Shown here piece by piece: positions 28,001-43,000 of a stretch of DNA of 64,000 bases. Origin of the DNA: Calothrix sp. PCC 7716 (lineage in GTDB: Bacteria > Cyanobacteriota > Cyanobacteriia > Cyanobacteriales > Nostocaceae); assembly GCF_019977735.1 (NCBI RefSeq), contig NZ_AP025018.1, forward strand, positions 10,730,580 to 10,794,579. The letters are read 5' to 3'. The notes below the pieces were generated by a model, which saw only the letters and a program-made list of their open reading frames with translations, searched no databases and had not been told where the DNA came from. How positions within the stretch are numbered: position 1 is the stretch's first letter; each line of letters begins with the position of its first letter. The translations under genes and the position numbers were made by a program.

Positions 28001-31000
28001 ATGCGCTTTCACTCAAGATAGAAAACAGTAATATAGATATTAGTACTACTAATGCTTCTGCTTTAATTGGCTATGGTGCAAACACCGAGATAACTAGCGA
28101 TGATATTGGCATCTCGGTTAAAAACGCAACCTTTAATGCTAATGTTCAAAATAATAAAAATTATAGCTATACAATCAACCAAGCTAATGGTGCATTAGTT
28201 GGTGTTGATGGAGTCACTTTAGAAATTAATCAAATTGATATAACTGGCAACCAAAGTCAAACTACTGTAAAAACAGGTAGCTTTGAACTAGGATTAAAAG
28301 ACGTAGGTTATATCAAGGGTGAAGGTCTAGCATATGACCCTTCAGAAAACCTCACAGAACCTCTGCGTATAGCTGCCAAAAATATTCAAGCATTTGTTGG
28401 CGTTGGTGGTGGTACCAGTCAAGAATCAGGTATTAAATTAACTGATGGCACATTAGGGCTAGTTGTATACAAAGACGGTGAGAAAAACTATGCCTTAATT
28501 GCTAGCGGTAAAGCAGGATTAATTGGTGTTCAAGATTTAACGTTAGATGGGGAGTTAGCTGTCCGTATTAACCGCACGGGTAAAGCAATTAATGAAACAA
28601 TTGGATTGGGTGATGGTAGTTCTGTTGACGTTATCTTTACTGAGGAACAGAAAAACCAACTCCGGGTTGAAGGTCTAGTAGATGCAAATGTTACAGGCAA
28701 TCTAGCTTTTGGTGGTAAATTCTCGATGGAGTGGTTTAACGGTGAAACTCCTGGCGCCACTAACCAAAGTTCAAATATTGCAGCAAATAACTTTAGCTTA
28801 GATAAGCATAAAACTACTATAGACGAAGCGTTCTATCAAGAACTACGTTCTAAGTTAGCCACTGAAAAAGCACGCTTAGAAGCAGAAAATTCTACAGTAA
28901 AATCTATTAATGCTGTAGTAGATAGCTTTGCATTTAATGAAGACCGAGTTGATGTTGAGCGCAATTATCTAATTTTAGATAAACCTCATAACTTTGTAAC
29001 TGGGCAGAAAGTTATTTACACAGCAGGTAGCGGCAATCAAGTTATTGGTGGTTTAGTTGAAGGTCAAGAATACTATATTCTAACTGTTAACGACCGGACT
29101 ATTCAACTAACTTCAACATTGGGGGGTGCAGCAATTGACTTAACAAGCGCTAGTGTTGGCAATCACCAATTAAGTGAAGTTATCGATTTTGGCGCCACAA
29201 ATAGCATCAACGTAGATTTGAAAGAAAATCTAATTCTATTTAGTCAACCCCACGGTCTAACTGATTTGAACCAAGTCGTATATGATGCTGGTACAAATCA
29301 AGCGATTGGTGGATTAGAAAACGGTAAAATTTATACAGTTGAAGTCGTAAGTCCCACATCAGTACGCTTACGTTCTTTGCAAGGAAATTTAATAGTTGAT
29401 TTAACGAACGATAGTTTTGGAGAACATTCTCTACGTCCAGTTATCACATTTCCAACAGAAAATCAACCCAGCAGCGTTGACACTAACAAAGACACAATTA
29501 ATTTTGCTGGTTCGCACTATCTGCAAACAGGCGATAAAATTCAGTATTATGACCCTATTAATGGCGACCCGATAGGCGGTACTTTTAGTTCGCTACAAAC
29601 TGCGACAGAAGTACATTCATTCTATGTAATTAGAGTTAACGATAATACGATTAAGCTTGCCAAAACCCGTACTGATGCATTGGCAAATCGTGGTTTAAAT
29701 TTAACAACTCCTGGAACCGGGTCACAAACAATGACCCTAATTGAACGTTATGCAGGTGGTATTGAAGACCGTAGTCATTTAGATTTCCAACAAAAGTCAA
29801 CAATTACATTTGTAAATAAAACTACAATTAAGCTCAACTACAACCACAGTTTGACAACTGGTCAAGCAGTTATGTTACAGCTTGACCCAAATGCCGCTGA
29901 CCCAAGTTCACCAATTAATGGATTAACGGCAATTGCTTATTCGACTAACCCACAGGTCTATAGTGTTGCCCATGAAAATGTTTACTATGTCAAGATAACT
30001 TCAAAAGGTAATCTACAATTTGCTAGGTCAAAAGAAGATTTAGAAAACAATCAATTTATTGCCCTAAGTAAACCTAGTGATGGTTCTGCTTTCCGCTTAA
30101 TGCCGACATGGACTTTTGTATCAGATGGAAAGCAAACAGTCGATGTTCAACAAGATACGATTAATTTTACATCGCCTCATAACTTCAGCGATGGTACCGA
30201 AGTTCGATATGAATTCGATGCGGGTAATACTGCAATTAGTGGATTAAATAGTGGTAGTACTTATTACATTAAACGTATTAGCAATACTGCGATTCAATTA
30301 ACAGCAACCCTAAGTGGCGCCGCAATAAATCTCACTAGTGATGGCAAAGGAAATCATCGCTTTGTCCAAACTCCAAGTGTATTTACACCAACGAATAATA
30401 TCAAAGTTGACGTTGATACGAACGAGATTTTTCTACCCACATCTGCGAATTTAGAAGTTGGCGCCGCTGTCCAATATAATTCTGCTAACCAAGCTATTGG
30501 TGGTTTAGAAGAAGGTAAGATTTACTACGTAGTTGCTAAAAACGGTAATGCAATCAAATTTGCTGCAACAGTTGGTGGTAGTGTAATTGATTTAACTAGT
30601 GCAGGTGGCGCCGGCAACCATCGCTTTACCCTCACAGGAGTGGAATTTACTGCCAATAACGACACCGCATCAAAACGTAGTGCAGAAGCATTAGCGTTAG
30701 CACAAAGACTGAGCAATGATTTAGGTATACAAGTCACTTTAACAGCAGGAAATATTACCTCCGTTAATGACCCCAACGCAACAACTAATATTATTGATGC
30801 TGGGCGTAAGGTTGCTATACGTGATGTTGCTGTTATTTACGACGAGAAACAGTTAGAAACAAGCAAGCTATTAATCGGTATAAATGATGCCTATGCTTTC
30901 ATGGGTACTGACTACGGGACTGCGAATGAAACAGGAGTCAAAATTAGCGATGCCAATTTGGGACTTGCCCTTTATAAGACAATAGACCATCGTCAGGGAG

Positions 31001-34000
31001 CTACATCACAACCGATGGGTTACGCTTTGACAGGAAATGGAGCGGGTGCATTAGTCGGGGTAGATAGCTTAAAATTACAAGGTAATTTAGCGGTTCAACT
31101 TAACCGTAGTGGACAAGCAGTAGATGAAACTATTGTCACACCGGGTGGTTCTATTGCGTTAAAGTTCGCTACTCCAGATAACATCACGCAAATTAACGGT
31201 GCAGCGAACTTAGATGTTGCTGGTTTAGTCGGATTATCAGGTAATTTCAGCTTCCAACAGGTCAATGGTAAAACGGAAATTACAGGTAAAGATATTACCA
31301 CCTTTGTTGGTCGTGGTGCAGATACTCCAGAAATTAGCGATGATATTGGTTTAAAACTAACTCAAGCCAATTTTGATCTAGCTTTAAATTCTGATAAGTC
31401 TTACAATTACAACTTGAAAAATGCCAACTTTGAAGTTGTTGGTATAAATGGATTAACTTTATCTGCTACCTCAGTTAGTGCTACAGGCGATAATACAGGT
31501 GATATTTTTAACTTAAGCCTAGGTACCGCAGCTTTAGATTTAGGTGGTCTTTTAAATTTAAATAGCGATGCTCTACAGTTTAAACTACAAAAGAGCGGCG
31601 CCGAAAAAACTATCTCTTTTAGTGGCAAAAATATATCAACATTCGTCGGTTATGGTTCAGAAACTTCAGATATTAGCGATGATGTTGGGTTAGAAATTAG
31701 CAATGCTGACATTGATATACTGTTTAATCCCGATAAAACTTATAGCTACAGTTTGCTTAATGGCATAGTAAAAGCTCGTGGGATTAATGGATTTAATATT
31801 AGTGGCGAAAAAGTTAATGTTATCGGCGACCAAGATAATACATCTGTAACTACAGAAAACTTCGCTTTAGGTTTAGGCGGATTTGCTAGCATTACTGGTT
31901 CATCACTGCTATTTAAGTCAGAGAAAACAGCAAACGCCAAGAAATATACTTTCAGCGCAAACGGAATTTCTAGTTTAATTGGAAATGGCGCCAATACTAC
32001 CGATACAAGTGATGATTTAGGGCTATCCTTATCAGGTGCGGGACTAGGTATCACCCTCAATAGCGATAAAACTTATACATATAATCTTACTAATGCGAAC
32101 GCTACACTCGTCGGTGTAAATGGTTTAGTTCTTGATGCGAAGGGAGTCAATGCATCGGGTGATAATACCAGCACCAACGTAAATATTAATAGCTTTGAAT
32201 TTGCTGCTGGCGATAATGCAAGAATTTCTGGCGCCGCATTAACCTTCACAAAGAACGCGAATCAAATTAGCTTCAGTGGTAGTAATATTAATGCCTTAGT
32301 TGGAAATGGCGCCAGCACAACTGATATAAGTGATGACCAAGGTTTATCTTTATCTGGTGCAGGATTAAGCGTTATCCTTAACAGCGATAAGACTTACAGC
32401 TACAACTTAACTAATGCGAACGCAGCATTGGTTGGCGTAACAGGTTTAACCCTCGATGCCAAAGCGGTTAATGCAAATGGCGATAACACCAATACCAACG
32501 TCAGTATTGGTAGCTTTGAATTTGCTGCTGGCAACAACGCACGAATTTCTGGTACTGCACTAGTCTTCACCAAAAACACAAATCAAATTAGCTTCAGTGG
32601 TAGCAATATTAATGCCTTGGTTGGGAATGGTGTCAGCACAACTGATACCAACGATGACCAAGGGTTATCTCTATCTGGTGCAGGTTTAAATGTTATCCTT
32701 AACAGCGATAAGACTTATAGTTACAACTTAACTAATGCGAACGCTGCACTAGTAGGTGTAACAGGTTTAACCCTCGATGCCAAAGCGGTTAGTGCAAATG
32801 GCGATAACACCAATACCAACGTCAGTATTGGTAGCTTTGAATTTGCTGCTGGCAACAACGCAAGAATTTCTGGTTCTGCATTAACCTTCACCAAAAACAC
32901 AAATCAAATTAGCTTTAGTGGTAGCAATATTAATGCCTTGGTTGGAAATGGTGCTAACACCACTGATACAAGTGACGACCAAGGTTTATCTTTATCTGGT
33001 GCTGGTTTAAGCGTTGTCCTCAACAGCGATAAAACTTACAATTACAACTTAACTAATGCGAATGCTGCACTCGTCGGTGTAAATGGTTTAGTTCTTGATG
33101 CCAAGGGAGTTAACGCATCGGGTGATAATAACAGCACTAACGTAAATATAAATTCCTTTGAATTTGCTGCTGGCAACAACGCAAGAATTTCTGGTGCTGC
33201 ATTAACCTTCACAAAGAACGCAAATCAAATTAGCTTCAGTGGTAGCAATATTAATGCCTTAGTTGGAAATGGAGTTAGCACAACTGATGTAACCGACGAT
33301 CAAGGTTTATCTTTATCTGGTGCAGGATTAAGCGTTATCCTTAACAGCGATAAGACTTACAGCTACAACTTAGCTAATGCGAATGCTGCACTCGTCGGTG
33401 TAAATGGTTTAGTTCTTGATGCCAAGGGAGTTAATGCATCAGGTGATAATACCAGCACCAACGTGAATATAAATTCCTTTGAATTCGCTGCTGGCAACAA
33501 CGCAAGAATTTCTGGTGCTGCATTAACCTTCACAAAGAACGCAAATCAAATTAGCTTCAGTGGTAGCAATATTAATGCCTTAGTTGGAAACGGTGTTAGC
33601 ACAACTGATGTAACCGACGATCAAGGACTATCGCTCTCAGGTGCGGGTTTAAATGTTATCCTCAACAGCGATAAGACTTATTCTTACAACCTCACAAACG
33701 CAAACGCTGCACTTGTTGGTGTGACAGGACTCACTCTTGATGCAAAAGGAGTCAACGCAAGTGGCGATAACACCAACAGCAATGTCAATATTGGTAGCTT
33801 TGAATTTGCTGCTGGCAACAATGCGCGAATTTCTGGTACTGCACTAACCTTCACCAAAAACGCAAGCCAAATTAGCTTCAGTGGCAACAACATTAATGCC
33901 TTGATTGGGAATGGTGTCAGCACAACTGATACCAACGATGACCAAGGGTTATCCCTATCTGGTGCAGGTTTAAGTGTTATCCTCAACAGCGATAAAACTT

Positions 34001-37000
34001 ATTCTTACAATCTCACGAACGCAAACGCTGCACTTGTTGGTGTAACGGGTCTAACCCTCGATGCAAAAGGAGTCAACGCAAGTGGTGACAATACTAGCAC
34101 CAACGTCAATATTGGCAGCTTTGAATTTGCTGCTGGTGACAACGCGCGAATTTATGGTAATGCGCTAACCTTCACCAAAAACGCAAGCCAAATTAGCTTT
34201 AGTGGCAACAACATTAATGCTCTAGTTGGTAATGGTGTTAGCACAACTGATACAACAGATGACCAAGGATTATCTCTATCTAGTGCAGGTTTAAGTGTTA
34301 CCCTCAACAGCGATAAAACTTACAATTACAACTTAGCTAATGCGAATGCTGCACTCGTCGGTGTAAATGGTTTAGTTCTTGATGCCAAGGGAGTTAATGC
34401 ATCAGGTGATAATACCAGCACCAACGTGAATATAAATTCCTTTGAATTCGCTGCGGGTAATAATGCAAGAATTTCTGGTTCTGCATTAACCTTCACAAAG
34501 AACGCAAATCAAATTAGCTTCAGTGGCAGTAATATTAATGCCTTAGTTGGAAACGGAGTTAGCACAACCGACATAAGTGATGACCAAGGGTTATCTCTAT
34601 CAGGTGCTGGATTGAGTGTTATCCTCAACAGCGATAAAACTTACAGCTACAACTTAGCTAATGCGAACGCTGCATTGGTTGGAGTAACCGGACTCACCCT
34701 TGATGCTAAAGGAGTTAACGCATCGGGTGATAATAACAGCACCAACGTCAATATAAATTCCTTTGAATTTGCTGCTGGTAATAATGCAAGACTCTCTGGC
34801 ACTGCGCTGACCTTTAGCAAGAACGCAAATCAAATTAGTTTTAGCGGCAGTAATATTAATGCCTTAGTTGGAAACGGAGTTAGCACAACCGACATAAGTG
34901 ATGACCAAGGATTATCCCTATCAGATGCGGGGTTAAGCGTTATCCTTAACAGCGATAAAACTTATAGTTACAACTTAGCTAATGCAAATGCTGCACTAGT
35001 TGGTGTAACGGGTCTAACCCTTGATGCAAAAGGAGTCAGTGCAAGTGGTGACAATACTAGCACCAACGTCAATATTAATTCGTTTGAGTTTGCTGCTGGC
35101 AATAATGCGCGAATTTCTGGTACTGCCTTAACCTTCACCAAAAATGCAAGTCAAATTAACTTTAGTGGTAGTAATATTAATGCCTTAGTTGGAAATGGCG
35201 CCAGCACCACCGATACAAGTGATGACCAAGGATTATCCCTCTCAGGTGCGGGGTTAAATGTTATCCTCAACAGCGATAAAACTTATTCTTATAACCTCAC
35301 AAATGCAAACGCTGCACTCGTTGGTGTAACTGGATTGGTTCTCGATGCGAAAGGAGTTAGCGCAACTGGCGATAATACAAACACCAACGTTAATATTAAT
35401 TCGTTTGAGTTTGCTGCTGGCAATAATGCGCGAATTTCTGGTACTGCCTTAACCTTCACCAAAAATGCAAGTCAAATTAACTTTAGTGGTAGTAATATTA
35501 ATGCCTTAGTTGGAAATGGCGCCAGCACCACTGATACAAGTGACGACCAAGGTTTATCTTTATCTGGTGCTGGTTTAAGCGTTATTCTCAACAGCGATAA
35601 AACTTACAATTACAACTTAGCTAATGCAAACGCTGCATTGGTTGGAGTAACCGGACTCACCCTTGATGCTAAAGGAGTTAACGCATCGGGTGATAATAAC
35701 AGCACCAACGTGAATATAAATTCCTTTGAATTCGCTGCTGGCAACAACGCAAGAATTTCTGGTTCTGCATTAACCTTCACCAAAAACACAAATCAAATTA
35801 GCTTCAGTGGTAGCAATATTAATGCCTTGGTTGGAAATGGTGCTAACACCACTGATACAAGTGACGACCAAGGTTTATCTTTATCTGGTGCTGGTTTAAG
35901 CGTTATTCTCAACAGCGATAAAACTTATTCTTATAACCTCACAAATGCAAACGCTGCACTCGTTGGTGTAACTGGATTGGTTCTCGATGCCAAAGGAGTT
36001 AGCGCAAGTGGCGACAATACAACCACCAACGTTAATATTGGCAGCTTTGAATTTGCTGCTGGTAACAACGCAAGACTCTCTGGCGCCGCATTAACCTTCA
36101 CCAAAAATGCAAGTCAAATTAGTTTCAGTGGTAATAATATTAATGCCCTAGTTGGAAATGGCGCCAACACTACTGACACCAACGACGACCAAGGATTATC
36201 GCTATCAGGTGCAGGATTAAGCGTTGTTCTCAACAGCGATAAAACTTATAGTTACAACTTAGCTAATGCGAATGCTGCACTCGTCGGTGTAAATGGTTTA
36301 GTTCTTGATGCCAAGGGAGTTAACGCATCGGGTGATAATAACAGCACTAACGTAAATATAAATTCCTTTGAATTCGCTGCTGGCAACAACGCAAGAATTT
36401 CTGGTTCTGCATTAACCTTCACCAAAAACACAAATCAAATTAGCTTCAGTGGTAGCAATATTAATGCCTTGGTTGGTAATGGCGCCAGCACAACCGATAC
36501 AAGCGATGACCAAGGTTTATCTCTATCTGGTGCAGGTTTAAGCGTTGTCCTCAACAGCGATAAAACTTACAATTACAACTTAACTAATGCGAACGCTGCA
36601 CTTGTTGGCGTAACAGGACTCACCCTTGACGCAAAAGGAGTCAGCGCAACTGGCGATAATACTAGTAGCAATGTCAACATCAATTCCTTTGAATTCGCTG
36701 CTGGTAACAATGCACGACTTTCTGGTTCTGCGTTAACCTTTACCAAAAATGCAAATCAAATTAGCTTCAACGGTAGTAATATAAATGCCTTAGTCGGAAA
36801 TGGTGCCAGCACGACCGATACAAGTGATGACCAAGGGCTATCTCTCTCCGGTGCGGGATTAAATGTTATCCTCAACAGCGATAAGACTTACAGCTACAAT
36901 CTCACAAACGCTAATGCTGCTTTAGTCGGTGTAAATGGTTTAGTACTAGAAGCCAAAGGAGTTAACGCAAGTGGTGATAACACCAGCACCAATGTCAATA

Positions 37001-40000
37001 TTGGTAGCTTTGACTTTTCTGCTGGTAACAACGCAAGAATCTCTGGTACTGCGCTAACCTTCACCAAAAATGCAAGTCAAATTAGTTTTAGTGGCAACAA
37101 CATTAATGCCTTAGTTGGAAATGGCGCCAGCACTACTGATACAAGTGATGACCAAGGAATATCTCTATCAGGTGCGGGGTTAAATGTTACCCTCAACAGC
37201 GATAAAACTTATTCTTACAACCTGACTAATGCTTCGGCTGCATTGGTTGGTGTAACTGGACTGGTGCTTGATGCTAAAGGAGTGAGTGCAAGTGGCGATA
37301 ACACCAGCACCAATGTCAATATTAGTAGCTTTGAATTTGCTGCTGGTAACAACGCAAAACTCTCTGGCGCCGCATTAACCTTCACCAAAAATGCAAGTCA
37401 AATTAGTTTCAGTGGTAATAATATTAATGCCCTAGTTGGAAATGGCACCAGCACCACCGATACAAGCGACGACCAAGGGTTATCTCTATCTGGTGCAGCA
37501 CTAAGTGTCACCCTCAATAGCGATAAAACTTACAGCTACGGCTTAACGAATGCTTCGGCTGCACTAGTAGGTGTAACAGGACTCACGCTTGATGCCAAAG
37601 GAATTAGTGCAACAGGTGACAATACCAGCACCAATGTCAATATTAGTAGCTTTGAATTTGCTGCTGGTAACAACGCAAGACTTTCTGGCGCCGCATTAAC
37701 CTTTACCAAGAATGCAAATCAAATTAGTTTCAGTGGTAATAATATCAGTGCCTTAGTCGGAAATGGCGCCAGCACCACCGACACAAGCGATGATCAAGGG
37801 CTATCTCTATCAGGCGCAGGACTAAGCGTTATCCTTAACAGTAATAAGACTTACAGTTACAACTTAACTAATGCAAATGCTGCGCTTGTAGGTGTCAATG
37901 GTCTAACTCTAAGCGCAACAAATATTTCCGCTTCTGGCGACCGAGACAATACTAATGTCTCAATCGGTAAGTTTACTCTCGGTATAGGTAATGCAGCGAG
38001 ATTAGAAGGTAATGCTCTAACCTTTACCAAGAATGCCAACCAAATTAGCTTTAGTGGTAACGATATCAGCGCTCTAGTTGGAAACGGTGCCAGCACTACT
38101 GATACCAGTGATGACCAAGGTCTATCTTTATCTGGCGCCGCACTCTCGCTTAACCTCAACACAGATAAGACCTACAACTACGATCTCAGTAACGCAAATG
38201 TTGCGCTGGTTGGTATCGATGGAATCACCTTAAGTGCTAATCAAGTTTCAGCGACAGGCACCCAAGACAGCACTGATGTCAATATTGATGAGTTTACTTT
38301 GGTTGTTGGCAATGCCGCACGAATTTCTGGTAATGCTTTAACCTTTACCAAGAACTCTAACGAAATAAGTTTTAGTGGTGGCAATATAAGTGCCCTAATT
38401 GGTAATGGCGCCAGCACTGCTAGTACTAATGATGATCAAGGATTGTTGTTATCGAATGCATCTTTTATAGTCAATATCAACAGTAATAGTACTTATGCAT
38501 ATGAAATTTTCGACGCTGATGCTGGAATAGTTGGTGTTCAAGGACTTCAATTAGAGGCGAAAAATATCACTGCGGCTGGTGACCAAAATGATACCAACGT
38601 ATCTATAGGCACATTCAGTTTGGTTGCTGGAAATGCTGCGAGATTCTCAGGTGATACCCTTACCTTTACCAAGAACGCAAACCAAATTAGTTTTAGTGGA
38701 CAAAATATTAATGCTTTAGTTGGTAATGGCGCCAGCACGGATGATATTAACGATGACCAAGGTTTATCTTTATCTGGTGCGGCGATTAATGTAAGTGTTA
38801 ATCCTGACAAGACTTACAGCTACAGTCTCAGTAATGCGAATGCTGCGATAGTTGGTGTAAATGGACTTACATTAAGTGCTAGCAACATTTCTGCAAACGG
38901 TACTCAAGATAACACTAATGTTTCAATTGGTGAGTTTAATCTAGGTGTTGGAAACGTAGCGCGAATCTCCGGTAGCTCTCTCAGCTTTACTAAGAATGCT
39001 GATCAAATTAGCTTCGGTGGTAGCGATATTAACGCTTTAATCGGTAATGGTGCTGCTACAGATGATGTCAACGATGATCAAGGTTTACTCGTGTCGGGTG
39101 CGGAACTTAGTGTAATTCTTAACTCTGACAAGACTTATAGCTACGAACTTCGTAACGCCAATGCTGGTTTAGTTGGTATTGATGGGTTAACTTTATCTGC
39201 TACTGGTATAAATGCAGGTGGTAATAATAATCGAACCGATGTATCAATTACCGAGTTTGAACTAGGACTGGGTAGCATAGCCCAACTTTCTGGTCAAAAT
39301 CTCAGTTTTGTGTCGGAACAAAACGCTGATAACACTAAGCTATTAATGGCTGCTTCCAACATATCAGCTTTTGTGGGAACTGGATTTGGAACCGGAAGTG
39401 CAATGGGAGTCAAGCTCGAAAGTGCTTCTTTGGCAACGGCACTTTACAGAAGTAATAACCAAAGTACCTATGCTTTAGAAGTTGATGGTAGTGCATCTGT
39501 AATTGGAATTTCTGACTTAACCCTAGCTGGTAACTTAAAGCTTGTTGCGAACAACACAGGTAAAGCAGTTAACGAAACAATTACTTTAAGTGATGGTACA
39601 ACTAAAACCCTTGCGTTTACTGAAGCCGAAGCAAATCTTACTCGTATACAGGGACGCACAGATATTAACATCGCAGGGTTTGCTGCTGCAAAAGGCGATG
39701 TATTGATTGAGAAAAATACCATCGTTGATGCTTCGGGCAACAGTACTCGTCTGCTTGTAGGCGCCACCAATGTAACTGCGTTTATGGGCAGCAACTACGG
39801 CAGTGCAAACGCAGTGGGAGTTGAGGTTAAAGACGGTAAGCTGGGTTTAGTAATAGAACGTAGCGGTAATGCACCTTCCACATACGCCTTTAGTACTGAA
39901 GGGACTGCTGCCTTAATTGGTGTAAATAATGTCACTCTTAACGGTAACATCGCGCTTGAAGTTAACCGTATGGGTAAGGCTGTAAGTGAAATTATTAAGA

Positions 40001-43000
40001 CATCAAGTGGCGAAGTTAACATTGCATTTACTGAAACAGAGGGCAATATTACCCAAGCATCTGGTCGCTTGAATTTGGGTGTTAGTGGCTTTGCTGAACT
40101 CTCTGGTGATTTTGCAATTACTAAAACTCAAAATATTTTGAATATCGGCGCCACAAATGTAAATGCTTTTGTTGGTGCAAACGGAACTGGTGTACAAGTA
40201 GATGATGCGGCACTAGGTATGATTGTTTACACCGACCGCACCACTTCCAACTATGCCCTTAGTGCTAGTGGTAGTGCATCTCTAATAGGTATTAATGATG
40301 TCACTCTCAAAGGTAACTTAGACCTGCAAGTTAATCGTACAGGCGCCGCAGTTAACGAAACTATCTCAGTTGCGGGTCAAGATATTAAACTCAACTTTGC
40401 AACTGGCGCCGAGGTAACTCAAATAAAAGGCAAAGCAAATCTAAATGTTGGTGACTTTATAGCACTCAACGGAACTATAAGCGTTGAAAAAACAGCTAAT
40501 ACAGTTAATAACGTTACCGAAACTCAGTTATTAATAGGTGCAACTGATGTAAATGCCTTTGTTGGCTCTGGTTATGGTACAAATAAAGCTGCGGGAGTTG
40601 AAATTAAAAACGGCAAGCTAGGGTTAGTAATAGAAAGCGAGCGCAACAACACTACTAACGCAGTCACCAAAGGTTACGCACTCAAAGGAAGTGGTAGTGT
40701 AGGCATTGTTGGTATCAACGAACTTTCTGTGAGTGGCGATGTTGATATTGCAATTAACCGAATGCAAGTTCCTGTAAACGCTACTATTAACACAGATAAT
40801 GGCGCCGTCAACGTTAACTTTGCTGATGCATCACCAGTTACAGATATTAAAGGTAGCAACGTTAACTTGGGTATTGCTTCTGGGGTTGTGCGTGCGTCTG
40901 GTAATTTTGGTATGACCAAAACTACTACCGCAGAAGGCGCCAAACTACTGATAGGTATGGCAAATGTGAACGCATTTGTTGGTAGTGGTGATTCGGGTAT
41001 TAAATTAAGCGATGGTAATTTAGGTTTAGCAATCTTCTCAAATGGTGTAACCAGCAACTATGCTGTTGTTGCCAACGGTAAAGGTGAGTTTACAGGTATA
41101 GATGAACTCACAATTAAAGATACTCAATTAGAAGTCCGCATCAACCGCACTGGTAAAACAGTTAATGAATTAGTTGATGTTGGTGGTGGTAAAAACGTTG
41201 AAATCATTTTTGGTCAAGGTCAAGAAAATCAGCGTCGCGTAGAAGGTACAATTAACGCGAATGTCGCCAATGCCCTCGCATTTGGTGGTGATTTCTCGAT
41301 GGAATGGTTCACCGAGCAAACTCCAGGTCAGAAAAACTTAACTTCTAACGTTACAGATAATAACCTCACTCTGTCAAAAGACCAAACCGCTATTGATGAA
41401 ACGCTATATCAACAGTTACGCTCTAGTCTTGCTGCCGAAAAAGCTCGTTTAGAAGAAAGTAAGTCTACGATTAATTCGATTACTGCTACTGTTAATGGGT
41501 TTGCCTTTAACGAAGATAGAGTAGATATTGCCCTCGACCGTTTGGTAATGGATAAACCACATGGTTTAGTGAACGGACAAAAGGTTGTTTACAACTCTGG
41601 TAGTGGTAACACAGCAATTGGTGGTTTAGTTGACGGTCAAGAATACTTTGTCATCGTTGTTAATAATAATATTGTCCAACTAGCAACAACACTTGGTGGA
41701 CAAGCTGTAGACTTAACTAGTGCCAGCAAAGGTATGCACCAATTACGCCAAGTTATGGAATTTGGCGCCACCAATGCAATTACTGTTGACGTACAAAAAG
41801 AGCAAATATTATTTAGCAATTCTCACCAACTAACTAACGGTAGCTTAGTACGCTACGAAGCTGGACAAAATAATGTTATCGGTGGTTTACGTAACAACGG
41901 TTTATATAAAGTCGAAGTTGTAAATGCGACAACTGTTACACTTCGCGATAGCCAAACTAATGCGGTTATTGACTTAACATCCGGTAGTTTCGGTCAACAT
42001 GCACTGCGTCCAGTTACAACTACCGCAACCGAGAATAACATCAACGTTGATGTAGATAAAGAACAAATCCACTTCCCAAATAATCACAATTTAGCTAACG
42101 GTGCATTAGTACGTTACGATGCTAAAGGTAATACTGCAATTGGTGGTTTAATAGATGGCGCCTCCTATTACGTCAAATCAATTGATAGCAAAACCATACA
42201 ATTATCTGCAACAATTAATGGCGCCGCAATTAATTTAACTAGTGATAGCTTCGGTGAACATGCACTTGTTCTTCAAAAGTCTCTCACCTTTGACACTGAA
42301 AATAAACCAGGCAATGTAAATATTACTGACAATACCATTACATTTGCTGGTAAACACTTATTGCAAACAGGGGATAAAATTGATTACCATTACCCTGATG
42401 ACGGCAGTGCTGTAGGTGGTACATTTGATACCTTAAGCCAGCAATATGATAAATTTCCGTACTACGTTATCCGTGTAAACGATACAACAATTAAACTAGC
42501 TAAAACTCGTGCCCAAGCACAAGCTGGTCAAGCAATAGACATAACAAATCCTGGTTCTGGTACACAAACCCTAACACTGATTGAACGCAATAACGAAAAT
42601 CGCGACCATTTAAAATTCCGTGAAGTTGGTAGTATATCAGTAACAAACCAAACAATTAAGCTAAACTACGCGCACAATTTAGAAACAGGACAAGCAGTTG
42701 TCTTCCAGCTTGATTCTACATATTCTGAGCGTTCGCCATTACTTGGAATTACCCCAGATATTTACTCAATGGGGCAATCTCAAGTCTATGACTCAACCGT
42801 AGCTGAGACATATTTTGTTAAACGTATTAGTGCTACAGAAATCAGACTTGCCAAAACACTCGATGATTTAAATAACAATCGTTTTATTAACGTTAGTAAA
42901 AATGAATCGAGTCCAAGAGCAACTTATCGCTTCATGCCCATCAATCACTTTAGCTCTCAAGGTAAGCAAGTGGTGGATGTGCAAAACGACCAAATCACAA

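Noticed and set aside
31290-39340. Possibility that the 321-bp array is an assembly artefact
   Set aside because: Units carry many distinct substitutions, the frame is kept throughout and the unit differences are mostly synonymous or conservative; exact copy number still cannot be proven from this text.
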